This document shows positions 42,360 through 50,702 of a stretch of DNA of 64,000 nucleotides, piece after piece; the first letter of the stretch is position 1, and each line of letters opens with the position of its first letter. The stretch lies in contig NZ_LMNG01000032.1 in assembly GCF_001423295.1 (NCBI RefSeq), positions 124,001 to 188,000 of the forward strand, given 5' to 3'. The position numbers and the translations under genes were made by a program. Source of the DNA: Methylobacterium sp. Leaf112 (lineage in GTDB: Bacteria > Pseudomonadota > Alphaproteobacteria > Rhizobiales > Beijerinckiaceae). The notes beneath the pieces are model-generated. The model did not search any database, had not been told where the DNA came from, and worked only from the letters and a program-made list of their open reading frames with translations.

Positions 42360-43988
42360 TCAGGCCGGGACCGGATCGGCGACCATTTCGCTGCGCAGGT
42401 CGAAGGCGGCGGCGAACAGGGCCTGGGTGTAGGGGTGGCGCGGATGGGAGAAGATCGCCTCGGCGGCCCCCTCTTCGACCACGCGGCCGTTCTGCATGAC
42501 GAGAACGTGGTTCGCCAAGGCGCGGACCACCTTGAGATCGTGGCTGATGAACAGGTAGGCGAGGCCGCGCTCGCGCTGGAGGTCGCGCAGAAGGGTGACG
42601 ATCTGCGCCTGGACCGAACGGTCGAGGGCCGAGGTCGGCTCGTCGAGGACGACGAATTTCGGCTTGAGCACGATGGCGCGCGCGATGGCGATGCGCTGGC
42701 GCTGACCGCCGGAGAATTCGTGCGGATAGCGGTCCATGGTCGCCGGATCGAGGCCGACATCGGTGAGCGCGCCCGCCACCACCGCCTGGCGTTCGGCCCG
42801 GCTCTTCGCGGCGCCCTGTACCACCAGGCCCTCGGCGATGATGTCGCCGACGGTCATGCGCGGGGAGAGGGAGCCGTAGGGGTCCTGGAACACCACCTGC
42901 ATGTCGTGGCGGAACGGGCGCATGGCCGCCGGGGACAGGCCGGCGATGGACTGGCCGAGGAAGACGATGGGCCCCTCGCAGCCCGTCAGCCTGAGGAGCG
43001 CGAGGCCCAGGGTGGTCTTGCCGGAACCCGATTCGCCGACCACCCCCACGGTCTCGCCGGCCCGGACCCGGAGGGACACGCCATCCACGGCCTTCACGTG
43101 GCTCGTGGTGCGCCGGAGAAGCCCCTGGCGGATGGGAAACCACACCTTCAAGGGCCCGGCGGCGAGGAGCTCGGATGCGCCCTCCGCGACCGGGTTGGCG
43201 CGGCCCGTCGGCTCGGCGGCCAGCAGCCGCTGCGTGTAGGGGTGCTGCGGCCGGGCGAAAATCTCGGCCGTTTCCCCCGCCTCGACGATGCGCCCTTCCA
43301 GCATCACGCAGACGGAGGTGGCGATGCGCTGCACGATGCCGAGATCGTGGGTGATGAACAGCATCGCCATGCCGAGGCGCTTCTGCAGGTCGGCCAGCAG
43401 CGTGAGGATCTGTGCCTGCACGGTGACGTCGAGAGCCGTCGTCGGCTCGTCGGCCACCAGCAGGTCGGGCTCGCAAGCGAGCGCCATGGCGATCATCACC
43501 CGCTGGCGCTGGCCGCCGGAGAGCTCGTGCGGATAGGCGGCGAGGCGCCGTTCGGCGTCACGCAGGCCGACGAGGTCGAGGAGTTCGAGGATTCGCGCCC
43601 GCGCTTTCCGACCCGAGAGCCCGCGATGCACCTCCAGCACCTCGCCGATCTGCCGCTCGATGCTGTGGAGCGGGTTGAGGGAAGTCATCGGCTCTTGGAA
43701 CACCATGGTGATGTCCGCGCCGCGCACCTTGCGCAACTCACGCTCGGGCAACGTCAGGAGGTCCCGCCCCCGGAACAGGATGCGTCCGCCCGGGTGGTGG
43801 GCGCTGCCGTCGAGGAGGCGCAGGATCGACAGGGCGGTGACCGACTTGCCGGAGCCGGATTCGCCCACCAGCGCCAGGGTCTCGCCGGGCGCGATGGCGA
43901 AGCTCACGCCGTCCACCGCCCGGGTCTCGCGCTCGCGGGAGCGGAAGGCCACGGACAGGTCCTGAACCTCGAGCAGCGTGTCGGTCAT
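42360..43988 (-). CDS. duplicated ABC transporter ATPase, YejF/oligopeptide type
   Basis: Two fused ATPase domains, 542 residues. Domain 1: Walker A GESGSGKS near 40, signature LSGGQRQR near 157, Walker B LLVADEPTTALD. Domain 2: GESGSGKTT near 320, FSGGQRQR near 432, FVVLDEPTSALD. Each ends with the oligopeptide-type HPYTQ tail. In E. coli YejF drives uptake of microcin C and peptides with YejABE, but no permease or binding protein is adjacent; deoB follows instead. The start overlaps (ATGA) a short repeat-encoded ORF. Confidence 0.92.
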   Translation of the reverse strand: MTDTLLEVQDLSVAFRSRERETRAVDGVSFAIAPGETLALVGESGSGKSVTALSILRLLDGSAHHPGGRILFRGRDLLTLPERELRKVRGADITMVFQEPMTSLNPLHSIERQIGEVLEVHRGLSGRKARARILELLDLVGLRDAERRLAAYPHELSGGQRQRVMIAMALACEPDLLVADEPTTALDVTVQAQILTLLADLQKRLGMAMLFITHDLGIVQRIATSVCVMLEGRIVEAGETAEIFARPQHPYTQRLLAAEPTGRANPVAEGASELLAAGPLKVWFPIRQGLLRRTTSHVKAVDGVSLRVRAGETVGVVGESGSGKTTLGLALLRLTGCEGPIVFLGQSIAGLSPAAMRPFRHDMQVVFQDPYGSLSPRMTVGDIIAEGLVVQGAAKSRAERQAVVAGALTDVGLDPATMDRYPHEFSGGQRQRIAIARAIVLKPKFVVLDEPTSALDRSVQAQIVTLLRDLQRERGLAYLFISHDLKVVRALANHVLVMQNGRVVEEGAAEAIFSHPRHPYTQALFAAAFDLRSEMVADPVPA

Positions 43989-43995
43989 CGGGCGC

Positions 43996-44055
43996 AGGTG
44001 ATCCGGGGGGAGGTGATCCAGCGGGAGGTGATCCGGGGAAAGGTCATGGGAGCGA
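43996..44055. repeat. 15-nt tandem repeat before the ABC ATPase gene
   Basis: Three copies of AGGTGATCC plus GGGGGG, AGCGGG or GGGGAA (43996-44010, 44011-44025, 44026-44040) and a fourth decayed copy. On the minus strand they encode PRIT/WITS-like repeats in a 20-codon ORF that ends in the ATGA of the ATPase start. Confidence 0.85.
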
Positions 44056-44158
44056 GCCGGGCTGGGGAGGTCTCGAAGCGGTTATAGCGCGCACGATGGC
44101 GATGGGCGAACGCCGATGCGTGATTGATCGGACCGCCGCGCACGCTACAACACCACCG

Positions 44159-45055
44159 GTGATCTCCCTGCGCTCCGCCCTCCCCGCCCTCGCGCTCCTC
44201 CTCGCCGGCGCGGCCTCCGCCTCGGCGGCCCCATCGGAGGGAGGCGAGACCGTGGAGCAGGCCCTGTGCCGCCTCATCGAATCCTCCGCGAAGACGCGCG
44301 CCCTCCCCGTCCCGTTCCTGACCCGCCTGATCTGGCGCGAGAGCGCTTTTCGCGTGGGCGCTGTCAGCCCCGTCGGCGCGCAGGGCATCGCGCAGTTCAT
44401 GCCCGGCACGGCGCGCGAGCGCGGCCTCGCCGATCCGTTCGATCCCGAGCAGGCGATCCCGCACGCGGCCCATCTGCTGGCCGACCTCAACCGGCAGTTC
44501 GGCAATCTCGGCCTCGCGGCAGCGGCCTATAACGGCGGCCCGGGCCGGGTCTCGGCGTGGCTCGCCGGCACCGGTGGCCTGCCTGCGGAGACGCGCAACT
44601 ACGTTCTGGCGATCACCGGGGCGCCGGCGGAGGATTGGCGCGCGGGCGCCGGCATCGAGATGCCGCCGAGCGAGAACAAGGATGAGAAGGCCGACGCGGC
44701 CAAGAAACCCGAGGCCGAGAAGAGCTGCCTCCAGGTGACGGCGGCCCTGCGCGTCCCGTCGCGCGGCGATCGCTTCGCGTTGGGCGGCAACGAGGGGCCG
44801 GCGGCGCCCTGGGGCATCCAGCTCGCGGGCAACTTCTCGAAGGCCTTGGCTCTCCAGAGTTTCGCCCGGACACGCCAGCTCTACACAGGTGTGATCGGCG
44901 AGGTTCGGCCGATGATCATCGGCACACGCCTGCGCAATCGCGGCACTCGGGCCTTCTACCGCATCCGAATTCCCGCCCAGAGCCGCGAGGCCGCAGACAA
45001 ATTATGCGGACGGATTCGTGGGGTCGGTGGCGCCTGCCTCGTCCTGCGCACGTAA
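44159..45055 (+). CDS. lytic transglycosylase (SLT) with C-terminal SPOR domain
   Basis: Cleaves peptidoglycan glycan strands in the periplasm. ~298 residues from GTG 44159, which begins a signal peptide (ISLRSALPALALLLAGAASA, cleavage near ASA-AP); ATG 44096 is an alternative. SLT domain ~35-150: catalytic Glu in IWRESAFRVGAVSPVGAQGI, AQFMPGTA, and AAAAYNGGPGRVSAWL. A charged linker leads to a C-terminal SPOR-like domain (GIQLAGNFSKALALQSFART ... GACLVLRT) that binds denuded glycan at division sites. Confidence 0.9.
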   Translation: MISLRSALPALALLLAGAASASAAPSEGGETVEQALCRLIESSAKTRALPVPFLTRLIWRESAFRVGAVSPVGAQGIAQFMPGTARERGLADPFDPEQAIPHAAHLLADLNRQFGNLGLAAAAYNGGPGRVSAWLAGTGGLPAETRNYVLAITGAPAEDWRAGAGIEMPPSENKDEKADAAKKPEAEKSCLQVTAALRVPSRGDRFALGGNEGPAAPWGIQLAGNFSKALALQSFARTRQLYTGVIGEVRPMIIGTRLRNRGTRAFYRIRIPAQSREAADKLCGRIRGVGGACLVLRT

Positions 45056-45150
45056 CTCCGGCGATCACGATGCCGATTGTCAGCATGGGTGCCATGAAAC
45101 CGCCGTGTGCGCCCTGTCACAGGAAGGCAACGCCGCCTTCAGAGAGATGC

Positions 45151-46059
45151 ATGACCCGGGTATTCACCGTCCTTGCCGGCTTCATCGGTCTCGCTCTGCT
45201 CGCCGTAGGGGTGACGGCCTGTTCGCCCCTCGCGCTGTTCGACGCCATCGGCCCGCGTGACGACGGCGGGCGCCTCACCGTCCGCAACGCGTCCTTCGGC
45301 CCCAACCCGCGCCAGCGCCTCGATGTGTTCACTCCCGTGGCCGGCACCGGCGGCGCCCCCGTGCTGGTGTTCTTCTATGGCGGCTCCTGGAAGAACGGCA
45401 CGAAGGAGGATTACGCCTTCGTCGGTCAGGCGCTCGCGGCTCAGGGCTTCGTGACGGTGCTGCCCGATTATCGGCTCTACCCGGAGGTGCGCTTCCCCGA
45501 CTTCCTCGACGACGGGGCCGCCGCCATCGCCTGGGTGCGCGACAACATCGCCCAGTATGGCGGCGATCCGCGCCGGATCGTGCTGGCCGGCCATTCGGCG
45601 GGCGCCTACAACGCGGTGATGCTGGGGCTCGATCCGCGCTACCTGCGTCGGGCCGGCGTCGATCCGAAGATCGTGCGGGCGGTGGCCGGCCTGTCCGGTC
45701 CCTACGATTTCCTTCCCCTCGATGCCGGCACCGCCACCGAGGTCTTCGGCGAGGCCCGCGACAAGGCGGCGACCCAGCCGGTGACCTTCGCCGGGCCGCA
45801 CTCGCCCCCGGCCTACCTCGCCACCGGTGACGGCGACACCACCGTGCGCCCGAGCAACACCCGCAACCTGGCTGCCCGCCTGCGCGAGGCCCGGGTGCCC
45901 GTGCAGGAGCGAGTCTATGCCGGCCTCGATCACTCCGACACCCTGCTGGCGCTCTCGGTGACGTTCCGCTCCAAGGCCCCGGCGCTCGCCGAGATGGCCG
46001 CCTTCCTCCGCCAACATGCCGGCGGCGAGCGCGTCCCGTCTCGGACGGTGAACCGCTGA
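45151..46059 (+). CDS. alpha/beta-hydrolase lipoprotein (esterase)
   Basis: ~302 residues. Lipoprotein-type signal FIGLALLAVGVTAC, then an alpha/beta-hydrolase fold: oxyanion region FFYGGSWKNG near 75, nucleophile GHSAGAY near 150, and the late His in YAGLDHSDTL. This is the BD-FAE/esterase-lipase group; substrate not identifiable. Being next to a xylanase, a carbohydrate esterase role is possible but speculative. ATG 45151 has AGAGAG upstream. Convergent with the GH10 gene, 16 bp apart. Confidence 0.85.
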   Translation: MTRVFTVLAGFIGLALLAVGVTACSPLALFDAIGPRDDGGRLTVRNASFGPNPRQRLDVFTPVAGTGGAPVLVFFYGGSWKNGTKEDYAFVGQALAAQGFVTVLPDYRLYPEVRFPDFLDDGAAAIAWVRDNIAQYGGDPRRIVLAGHSAGAYNAVMLGLDPRYLRRAGVDPKIVRAVAGLSGPYDFLPLDAGTATEVFGEARDKAATQPVTFAGPHSPPAYLATGDGDTTVRPSNTRNLAARLREARVPVQERVYAGLDHSDTLLALSVTFRSKAPALAEMAAFLRQHAGGERVPSRTVNR

Positions 46060-46075
46060 CGGCACGGCCGGAGGA

Positions 46076-47203
46076 TCACCCCCGCCGCAGTTTGTCCCGC
46101 GCCGCCTTGTGGTCCGGCGCGTCGGAGAAGGCCCGATGCATCGCCCACCACAGGGGCGTACGGGCGAACGCCTCGTCGAGGGGCAGGGCCCGCTGCGTCA
46201 ATCCGTCGGCCCGGCGGCGCTGCGGGTTGGTGTTGAGCCAAGTGTTGGCGTTGGTGATGTCCCAGGTCAGTACGTTGAGGGTCGCGGGCTCGTCCAGCAC
46301 AACGTCGAGGAAGCGCCGGGCGAGGTCCGAGACGGCCCGGTCCCGGGCCGGCAGATCGGCGGGGAAATCCCGGTCGTTGACGTCGAACTCCGTCACCTCG
46401 ATGGCGAGGCCGAGCCCGGCCACGTCGCGCAGGAAACGGCGGAGTTTGTCCTGGTCGAGGGGATGCCTGGCGTAGAGGTGGCCCTGCAGGCCGAGGCGCC
46501 GGATCGGCACGCCGCGCCGAACCATTCCTTCCAAGGTCCTCAGCACCATGGCGCGGCGCGGCGCGATCCAATCGGCGTCGAGTTCGAGGTCGTTCTCGTT
46601 CCAGACCCCGGCCGCACCGGGGTCGGCCTCGTGCAGGATCGTGAAGGCGCGGTCGACATAGCCCGAGCCGAGGGCTGCGAGCCAGGGGCTCGCCCGCAGC
46701 CCGTCGGCGCGTCCGGAATCGGGCCCGCAGATCTCGTTGACCACGTCCCAGGCCTCGATCCGGCAGCGATAGCGCCCCGCCATGGCGCCGATCCATTCGC
46801 GCAGGAAGCCTTCCGCGTCCCGGGCGATGCGCTCCTGCGCCCAGGCGGGGATGCCTTCGTGCCAGACGAGGGTATGGCCGCGCAGGCACTGACCGTTGCC
46901 CTGTGCGAACGCGACGGTCTCGTCGGCGAACGAGAAGTCGATGGGGCCGGGCGCCCGCCACGCATAGGCGAGCTTCATGGCGTTCTCCGGCACCAGGACC
47001 CCGCATTCCCGGGCGAGCGCCCGTCCGTAGGCGGGATTCTGGCGCAGGGGTGTGATGTTCACGGCGGAACCGTAGGCGATGCCCTTGCGTGCCGCCGCCG
47101 CGTTGAGGCCATCGGCCGACCACGCCCCCCGGGCCGCCGCCGAGACCGGCCCGGCCGCCAAAGCGAGGGCGCCGACCCTCAGCAGATCGCGACGGCTCGG
47201 CAT
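46076..47203 (-). CDS. glycoside hydrolase family 10 (endo-1,4-beta-xylanase-like)
   Basis: ~375 residues. Tat-like signal SRRDLLRVGALALAAGPVSA, then a GH10 barrel: VPENAMKLAYAW near 70, GHTLVWHEGIPAW near 105, acid/base Glu in EAWDVVNEICG near 150, nucleophile Glu in LAIEVTEFDVNDRD near 260, and VLTWDITNANTWLNTNP near 300. Retaining beta-xylanase chemistry; secretion to the periplasm or outside. The start overlaps the thioesterase stop by one base (TGATG), so the two are co-translated. Unusual enzyme for a methylotroph, fitting a plant-associated life. Confidence 0.9.
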   Translation of the reverse strand: MPSRRDLLRVGALALAAGPVSAAARGAWSADGLNAAAARKGIAYGSAVNITPLRQNPAYGRALARECGVLVPENAMKLAYAWRAPGPIDFSFADETVAFAQGNGQCLRGHTLVWHEGIPAWAQERIARDAEGFLREWIGAMAGRYRCRIEAWDVVNEICGPDSGRADGLRASPWLAALGSGYVDRAFTILHEADPGAAGVWNENDLELDADWIAPRRAMVLRTLEGMVRRGVPIRRLGLQGHLYARHPLDQDKLRRFLRDVAGLGLAIEVTEFDVNDRDFPADLPARDRAVSDLARRFLDVVLDEPATLNVLTWDITNANTWLNTNPQRRRADGLTQRALPLDEAFARTPLWWAMHRAFSDAPDHKAARDKLRRG

Positions 47204-47622
47204 CAGTTCTCTTCCGGTGGAATCGGGCGCGGGCGCCGGTCTGGTCCGATGGCCACGAAGGTGAACAGCCCCTCGGTGACCTTCATGGTCACCTCGCCCT
47301 CGCGCTCGCGGCGCCAGACCTCGGCCTGGATGCGCATGGAGGTGCGCCCGACCTTCACGATCCAGGCGTAGATGCTGACTTCGTCGCCGACGAAGACCGG
47401 GCTGTGGAAGGTCATCGCCTCGGCCGAGATGGTGGCGCAACGGCCCCGCGAGCGCCGGGCCGCGACGTTGCCGGCGGCGAGATCCATCTGGCCCATGAGC
47501 CAGCCGCCGAAGATGTCGCCGGCCGGATTGGTATCGGCCGGCATGGCGATGGTTCGGATCACCGGTGGCCCCCGATCCGTCGGCTGATGGGTCGGATGGG
47601 GGGCGGGGTCGCGGCGGGACAT
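47203..47622 (-). CDS. acyl-CoA thioesterase, YciA-type hotdog
   Basis: 139 residues, one hotdog domain. TIAMPADTNPAGDIFGGWLM near 25-45 with the catalytic Asp in the NPAGDIFGG motif, GRCATISAEAMTFHSPVFVG and VKVGRTSMRIQAEVW. Hydrolyses short to medium acyl-CoA. ATG 47622; stop overlaps the GH10 start. Confidence 0.92.
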   Translation of the reverse strand: MSRRDPAPHPTHQPTDRGPPVIRTIAMPADTNPAGDIFGGWLMGQMDLAAGNVAARRSRGRCATISAEAMTFHSPVFVGDEVSIYAWIVKVGRTSMRIQAEVWRREREGEVTMKVTEGLFTFVAIGPDRRPRPIPPEEN

Positions 47623-47683
47623 GGTGTCGATCCGGTGGCGAAGGAGGCAGCCCGTCGCAAGCCGCGCGCCGCGGACCGTACGA

Positions 47684-49468
47684 TCACTCCGGCAGGGTGA
47701 ACACCACCAGGGCGTCGCCGGTGCCGAAACCCGACCCCTTGGTGAACGACGCGCCCCCCGCCGCCACGGCAACGTATTGCCGGCCGTCCAACGCGTAGGT
47801 AATCGGCGGGCCGCCGATGCCGGCGCCGCACTGGAAGCGCCACAGGATCGCCCCCGTCTTCGCATCGTGAGCGTCGAGGTGGCCGTCCTCCTCGCCCGAG
47901 AAGACGAGGCCGCCGGCGGTGGCCAGGGTCCCCCCGGAGAGGCGGCTCCCCGCTTTCACCGACCATTTGATCGCACCTTCGCGGGCCAGATCCACGGCCG
48001 TGAGGGTGCTGAACGAGGGCTCGCCCTGGGCCTCCGTGGTCTCGGTGTAGCGGATCGCCGGGCGGTTCCCCGAGGCCGGCACCGTCCGGACCACGTAGGT
48101 CGTCGCCCCGTGCCGGACCTGGGCGTAGGCGGTGGCGGCCAAGGGGTCGTAGGCGACGGGGTGCCAGGAGATGGCGCCCAACGGCCCCGGGCTCACCACC
48201 GTACCGGCGGGCGTCGGTGGGGCGTAGAGATTCTTCTGGGTGACGAGGGGCGCTGAGCGGGTCAGCAGCTTTCCGTCCGTCCGGTCGTGGACGTAGAGCC
48301 AGCCGGTCTTGCTCGCCTGCGCCACGGCCTTCACCGGGCCCGTCGGGGTGGTGTGGTCGAGGAGGAAGGGCGGGCTCGCCACATCGTAGCCCCACTCGTC
48401 GTGGGGCACCTGCTGGTAGTACCAGCGCAGCTGGCCGGTGGCCGCGTCGAGGGCGACGAGGCTCATGGTGTAGAGGTTGTCGCCCGGTCGCGAGAGTCCG
48501 AAATTCTGCGGCGCCGGGTTGCCGGTGCCGACGTAGATCAGGCCGAGGTCGGCATCGTAGGCCGGGGTCATCCACAGCGATCCGCCGCCGACCTTCCAGG
48601 CATCCCGGTGGTTCGGGGCCGCTGCTTTTTCGGCGGCGATGTCGCGGTGGAGCGGCACCCCGTCGGGGGTCCTGTCGACGAACCCGCCCTCCCAGTCGTC
48701 GGCCTTGGTGACGTACCAGCGCCAGCGCTCCGCCCCGGTCTTCGCGTCGTAGGCGGCGAGCCATCCGCGCCGGCCGTAGCCGCCCTCGATGCCCACGACG
48801 GCGCCGCCGTCGAGGCCGCCCTTCTCGTCCTCGACATGGAGGCCGTAGCCGGCCCCGGCCACGCCGACGATGACGAGGCCGTTCGCCACCAGGGGCGGCA
48901 TCTTGAAGCCGAGCCGGCTCGATCCCTGGACGGTGCCGGCCCCCAGGGTGCCCGCCAGGGCCGATGCGGTCTCGGACTCGCCCTCCTCCGGGCGCACGGC
49001 CTCGTGGTCCCACACCACTTTGCCGGTCTTGGCATCCAGCGCGATCACGCGCCCGTCCATGGTGGCCTCGAACACGAGGCCGTCCGCGACCGCGACTCCG
49101 CGGTTCGAGGGTGGCCCGAAAATCTTCTCCGTGCGGGCCTTGTGGACGTAGGTCCAGCGCACGGCACCGGTCTTCGCGTCCAGGGCCGCGACGTGGTTCT
49201 GCGTCGTCGAGACGTAGAGGGTGCCGTCCACCATCACGGGCTCGGCCTGGAAATAGCCGGTGATGCCGGTCTGGAAGATCCAGGCCGGGCGCAGGCGCCC
49301 GACGTTGCCGGTGTCGATGGCGGTGAGGCCCGAGAAGTGGCGGTTGGTGTGGTCGCTGCCGAACATCGGCCAATCCTCGGCCACACACGGGGCGAGGCCC
49401 GCGACGATCAGGGGGCTCGCGAGGACGAACGGGACGGCGAGCAGCCGGCGAGTGGTGCGGCGGACCAT
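47684..49468 (-). CDS. PQQ-dependent quinoprotein dehydrogenase
   Basis: Periplasmic eight-bladed propeller enzyme that oxidises alcohols, sugars or similar, ~594 residues. Signal peptide at 1-30 (RRTTRRLLAVPFVLASPLIV), then W-motif blades such as ALDAKTGAVRWTYVH and ALDAATGQLRWYYQ, and IYVGTGNPAPQNFGLSRPGD near 310. At the usual catalytic W-D-x-D site it has HDEWGYDVASPP, with Gly for the first Asp. The vicinal Cys pair of methanol dehydrogenases is absent. So substrate class is uncertain; it is neither MxaF nor XoxF. ATG 49468 follows GAGGAG. Confidence 0.88.
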   Translation of the reverse strand: MVRRTTRRLLAVPFVLASPLIVAGLAPCVAEDWPMFGSDHTNRHFSGLTAIDTGNVGRLRPAWIFQTGITGYFQAEPVMVDGTLYVSTTQNHVAALDAKTGAVRWTYVHKARTEKIFGPPSNRGVAVADGLVFEATMDGRVIALDAKTGKVVWDHEAVRPEEGESETASALAGTLGAGTVQGSSRLGFKMPPLVANGLVIVGVAGAGYGLHVEDEKGGLDGGAVVGIEGGYGRRGWLAAYDAKTGAERWRWYVTKADDWEGGFVDRTPDGVPLHRDIAAEKAAAPNHRDAWKVGGGSLWMTPAYDADLGLIYVGTGNPAPQNFGLSRPGDNLYTMSLVALDAATGQLRWYYQQVPHDEWGYDVASPPFLLDHTTPTGPVKAVAQASKTGWLYVHDRTDGKLLTRSAPLVTQKNLYAPPTPAGTVVSPGPLGAISWHPVAYDPLAATAYAQVRHGATTYVVRTVPASGNRPAIRYTETTEAQGEPSFSTLTAVDLAREGAIKWSVKAGSRLSGGTLATAGGLVFSGEEDGHLDAHDAKTGAILWRFQCGAGIGGPPITYALDGRQYVAVAAGGASFTKGSGFGTGDALVVFTLPE

Positions 49469-49545
49469 GGCGTTCTCCTCGTCCCATATTCCTGGGGGCG
49501 ACTGCGTCACCCGCGTGCCCCGTCACGGATGCAACGGTCCGATCC

Positions 49546-50682
49546 CTATCGCAATGTACGGCGGCGCGCCCTCGCGTCGAGGGCAAGGCCGAGGCCGAGC
49601 ATCAGCGCGAGACCGCCGAGGTTGACTGCGATCTGAAGGGGCCAGACCGGTTCGAAGGTCCGGTACAGGATCCGGCCGATGAGGGCCGCCATGCAGCCGG
49701 CCGCGAAGATTTCCAGGGAGTTCCGGCCGCAGGCATCGAACGGTCGAAGCCAGCGTAGCCCGGAGAGCCGCATGACGGCCGGCGAGGCGAAGACAAGGCT
49801 CGTCAGGACCAGGATGTGGAGGAGGCGCAGGGGCGCGACGCGGCTCTTGTCCGGCGGGCTCATGGCGAGGGGCCGCAGGTCGGGCAGGCCCCAATCCCCC
49901 CAGGGAAACGCCTGCAGCAGGGCGCACAGCAGGTAGATCCAAGCCGCGGCGGTGAGAAGCGAATGCCGAGGCAGGAGTCCGTCGCGCGCCTGGACCGCGA
50001 CGCTGAGGGCGGCGCCGATCACGAACAGGAACTGCCACGCGAACGGGTTGAAGTACCATCCGTCGTCCACGGCGGCCGCGTTGGGGAGGTTGAGCGTGTG
50101 GTCGACGTTCGCGGCGAGCCAGATCAGGCCCGAGAGGCCGAGGGTGCCCCACAGAGTGCGTCGCAGGCCCGCATAGATCAGCGGAAACAACCCCAGCAGT
50201 AGGATGTAGAGCGGCAGGATGTCGAGGTAGTTCGGCAGAGCGTTGAGCATCAGCCCGCGCACGGCCCCCGGCAGCAGGCCCATGTCGAGGAGCGCCCGCA
50301 CCCCGAAGCGCGGGACGAGGCCGGTGAGGTCCATCCAGACCCGCACGATGAGCAGCGTCGCCAGGAGCAGCCCCGCCTGGAACAGGTAGATCTTCAGGCA
50401 GCGCCACCCGATGCGCGTGAGCGTGGCTCTGGTGCCCGCGCGCCGGAACAGGCCGCCATAGGCCACCATCGCGGAGTAGCCAGCCAGCAGCACGAAGATC
50501 TCGGCCGCATCGGAGAATCCGAAATTGTGGAGGGTGAGCAGGGCCGGCGCGTTGCGCGGAATGTGATCGATGAAGATCGTCAGCAGGGCGAGGCCGCGGA
50601 TCACGTCGATGCGTGCGTCGCGGCTTCGCGGCGGTGAGGGCGAGAGGACGACGTTCGGGGCCCGGCGCGGTGGAGCGTCCAC
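49546..50682 (-). CDS. OpgC-domain membrane acyltransferase-like protein
   Basis: ~378 residues with about ten membrane helices. The N-terminal DARIDVIRGLALLTIFIDHI and FSDAAEIFVLLAGYSAMVAY are the OpgC signature (succinyl or acyl transfer to periplasmic glucans in proteobacteria). The substrate here is inference. The start is uncertain: GTG 50682, 21 bp after the esterase stop, is the best placed; the frame stays open into the esterase gene. Likely operon with that esterase. Confidence 0.85.
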   Translation of the reverse strand: MDAPPRRAPNVVLSPSPPRSRDARIDVIRGLALLTIFIDHIPRNAPALLTLHNFGFSDAAEIFVLLAGYSAMVAYGGLFRRAGTRATLTRIGWRCLKIYLFQAGLLLATLLIVRVWMDLTGLVPRFGVRALLDMGLLPGAVRGLMLNALPNYLDILPLYILLLGLFPLIYAGLRRTLWGTLGLSGLIWLAANVDHTLNLPNAAAVDDGWYFNPFAWQFLFVIGAALSVAVQARDGLLPRHSLLTAAAWIYLLCALLQAFPWGDWGLPDLRPLAMSPPDKSRVAPLRLLHILVLTSLVFASPAVMRLSGLRWLRPFDACGRNSLEIFAAGCMAALIGRILYRTFEPVWPLQIAVNLGGLALMLGLGLALDARARRRTLR

Positions 50683-50702
50683 CGTAGCGGGACCGAGACC
50701 GG

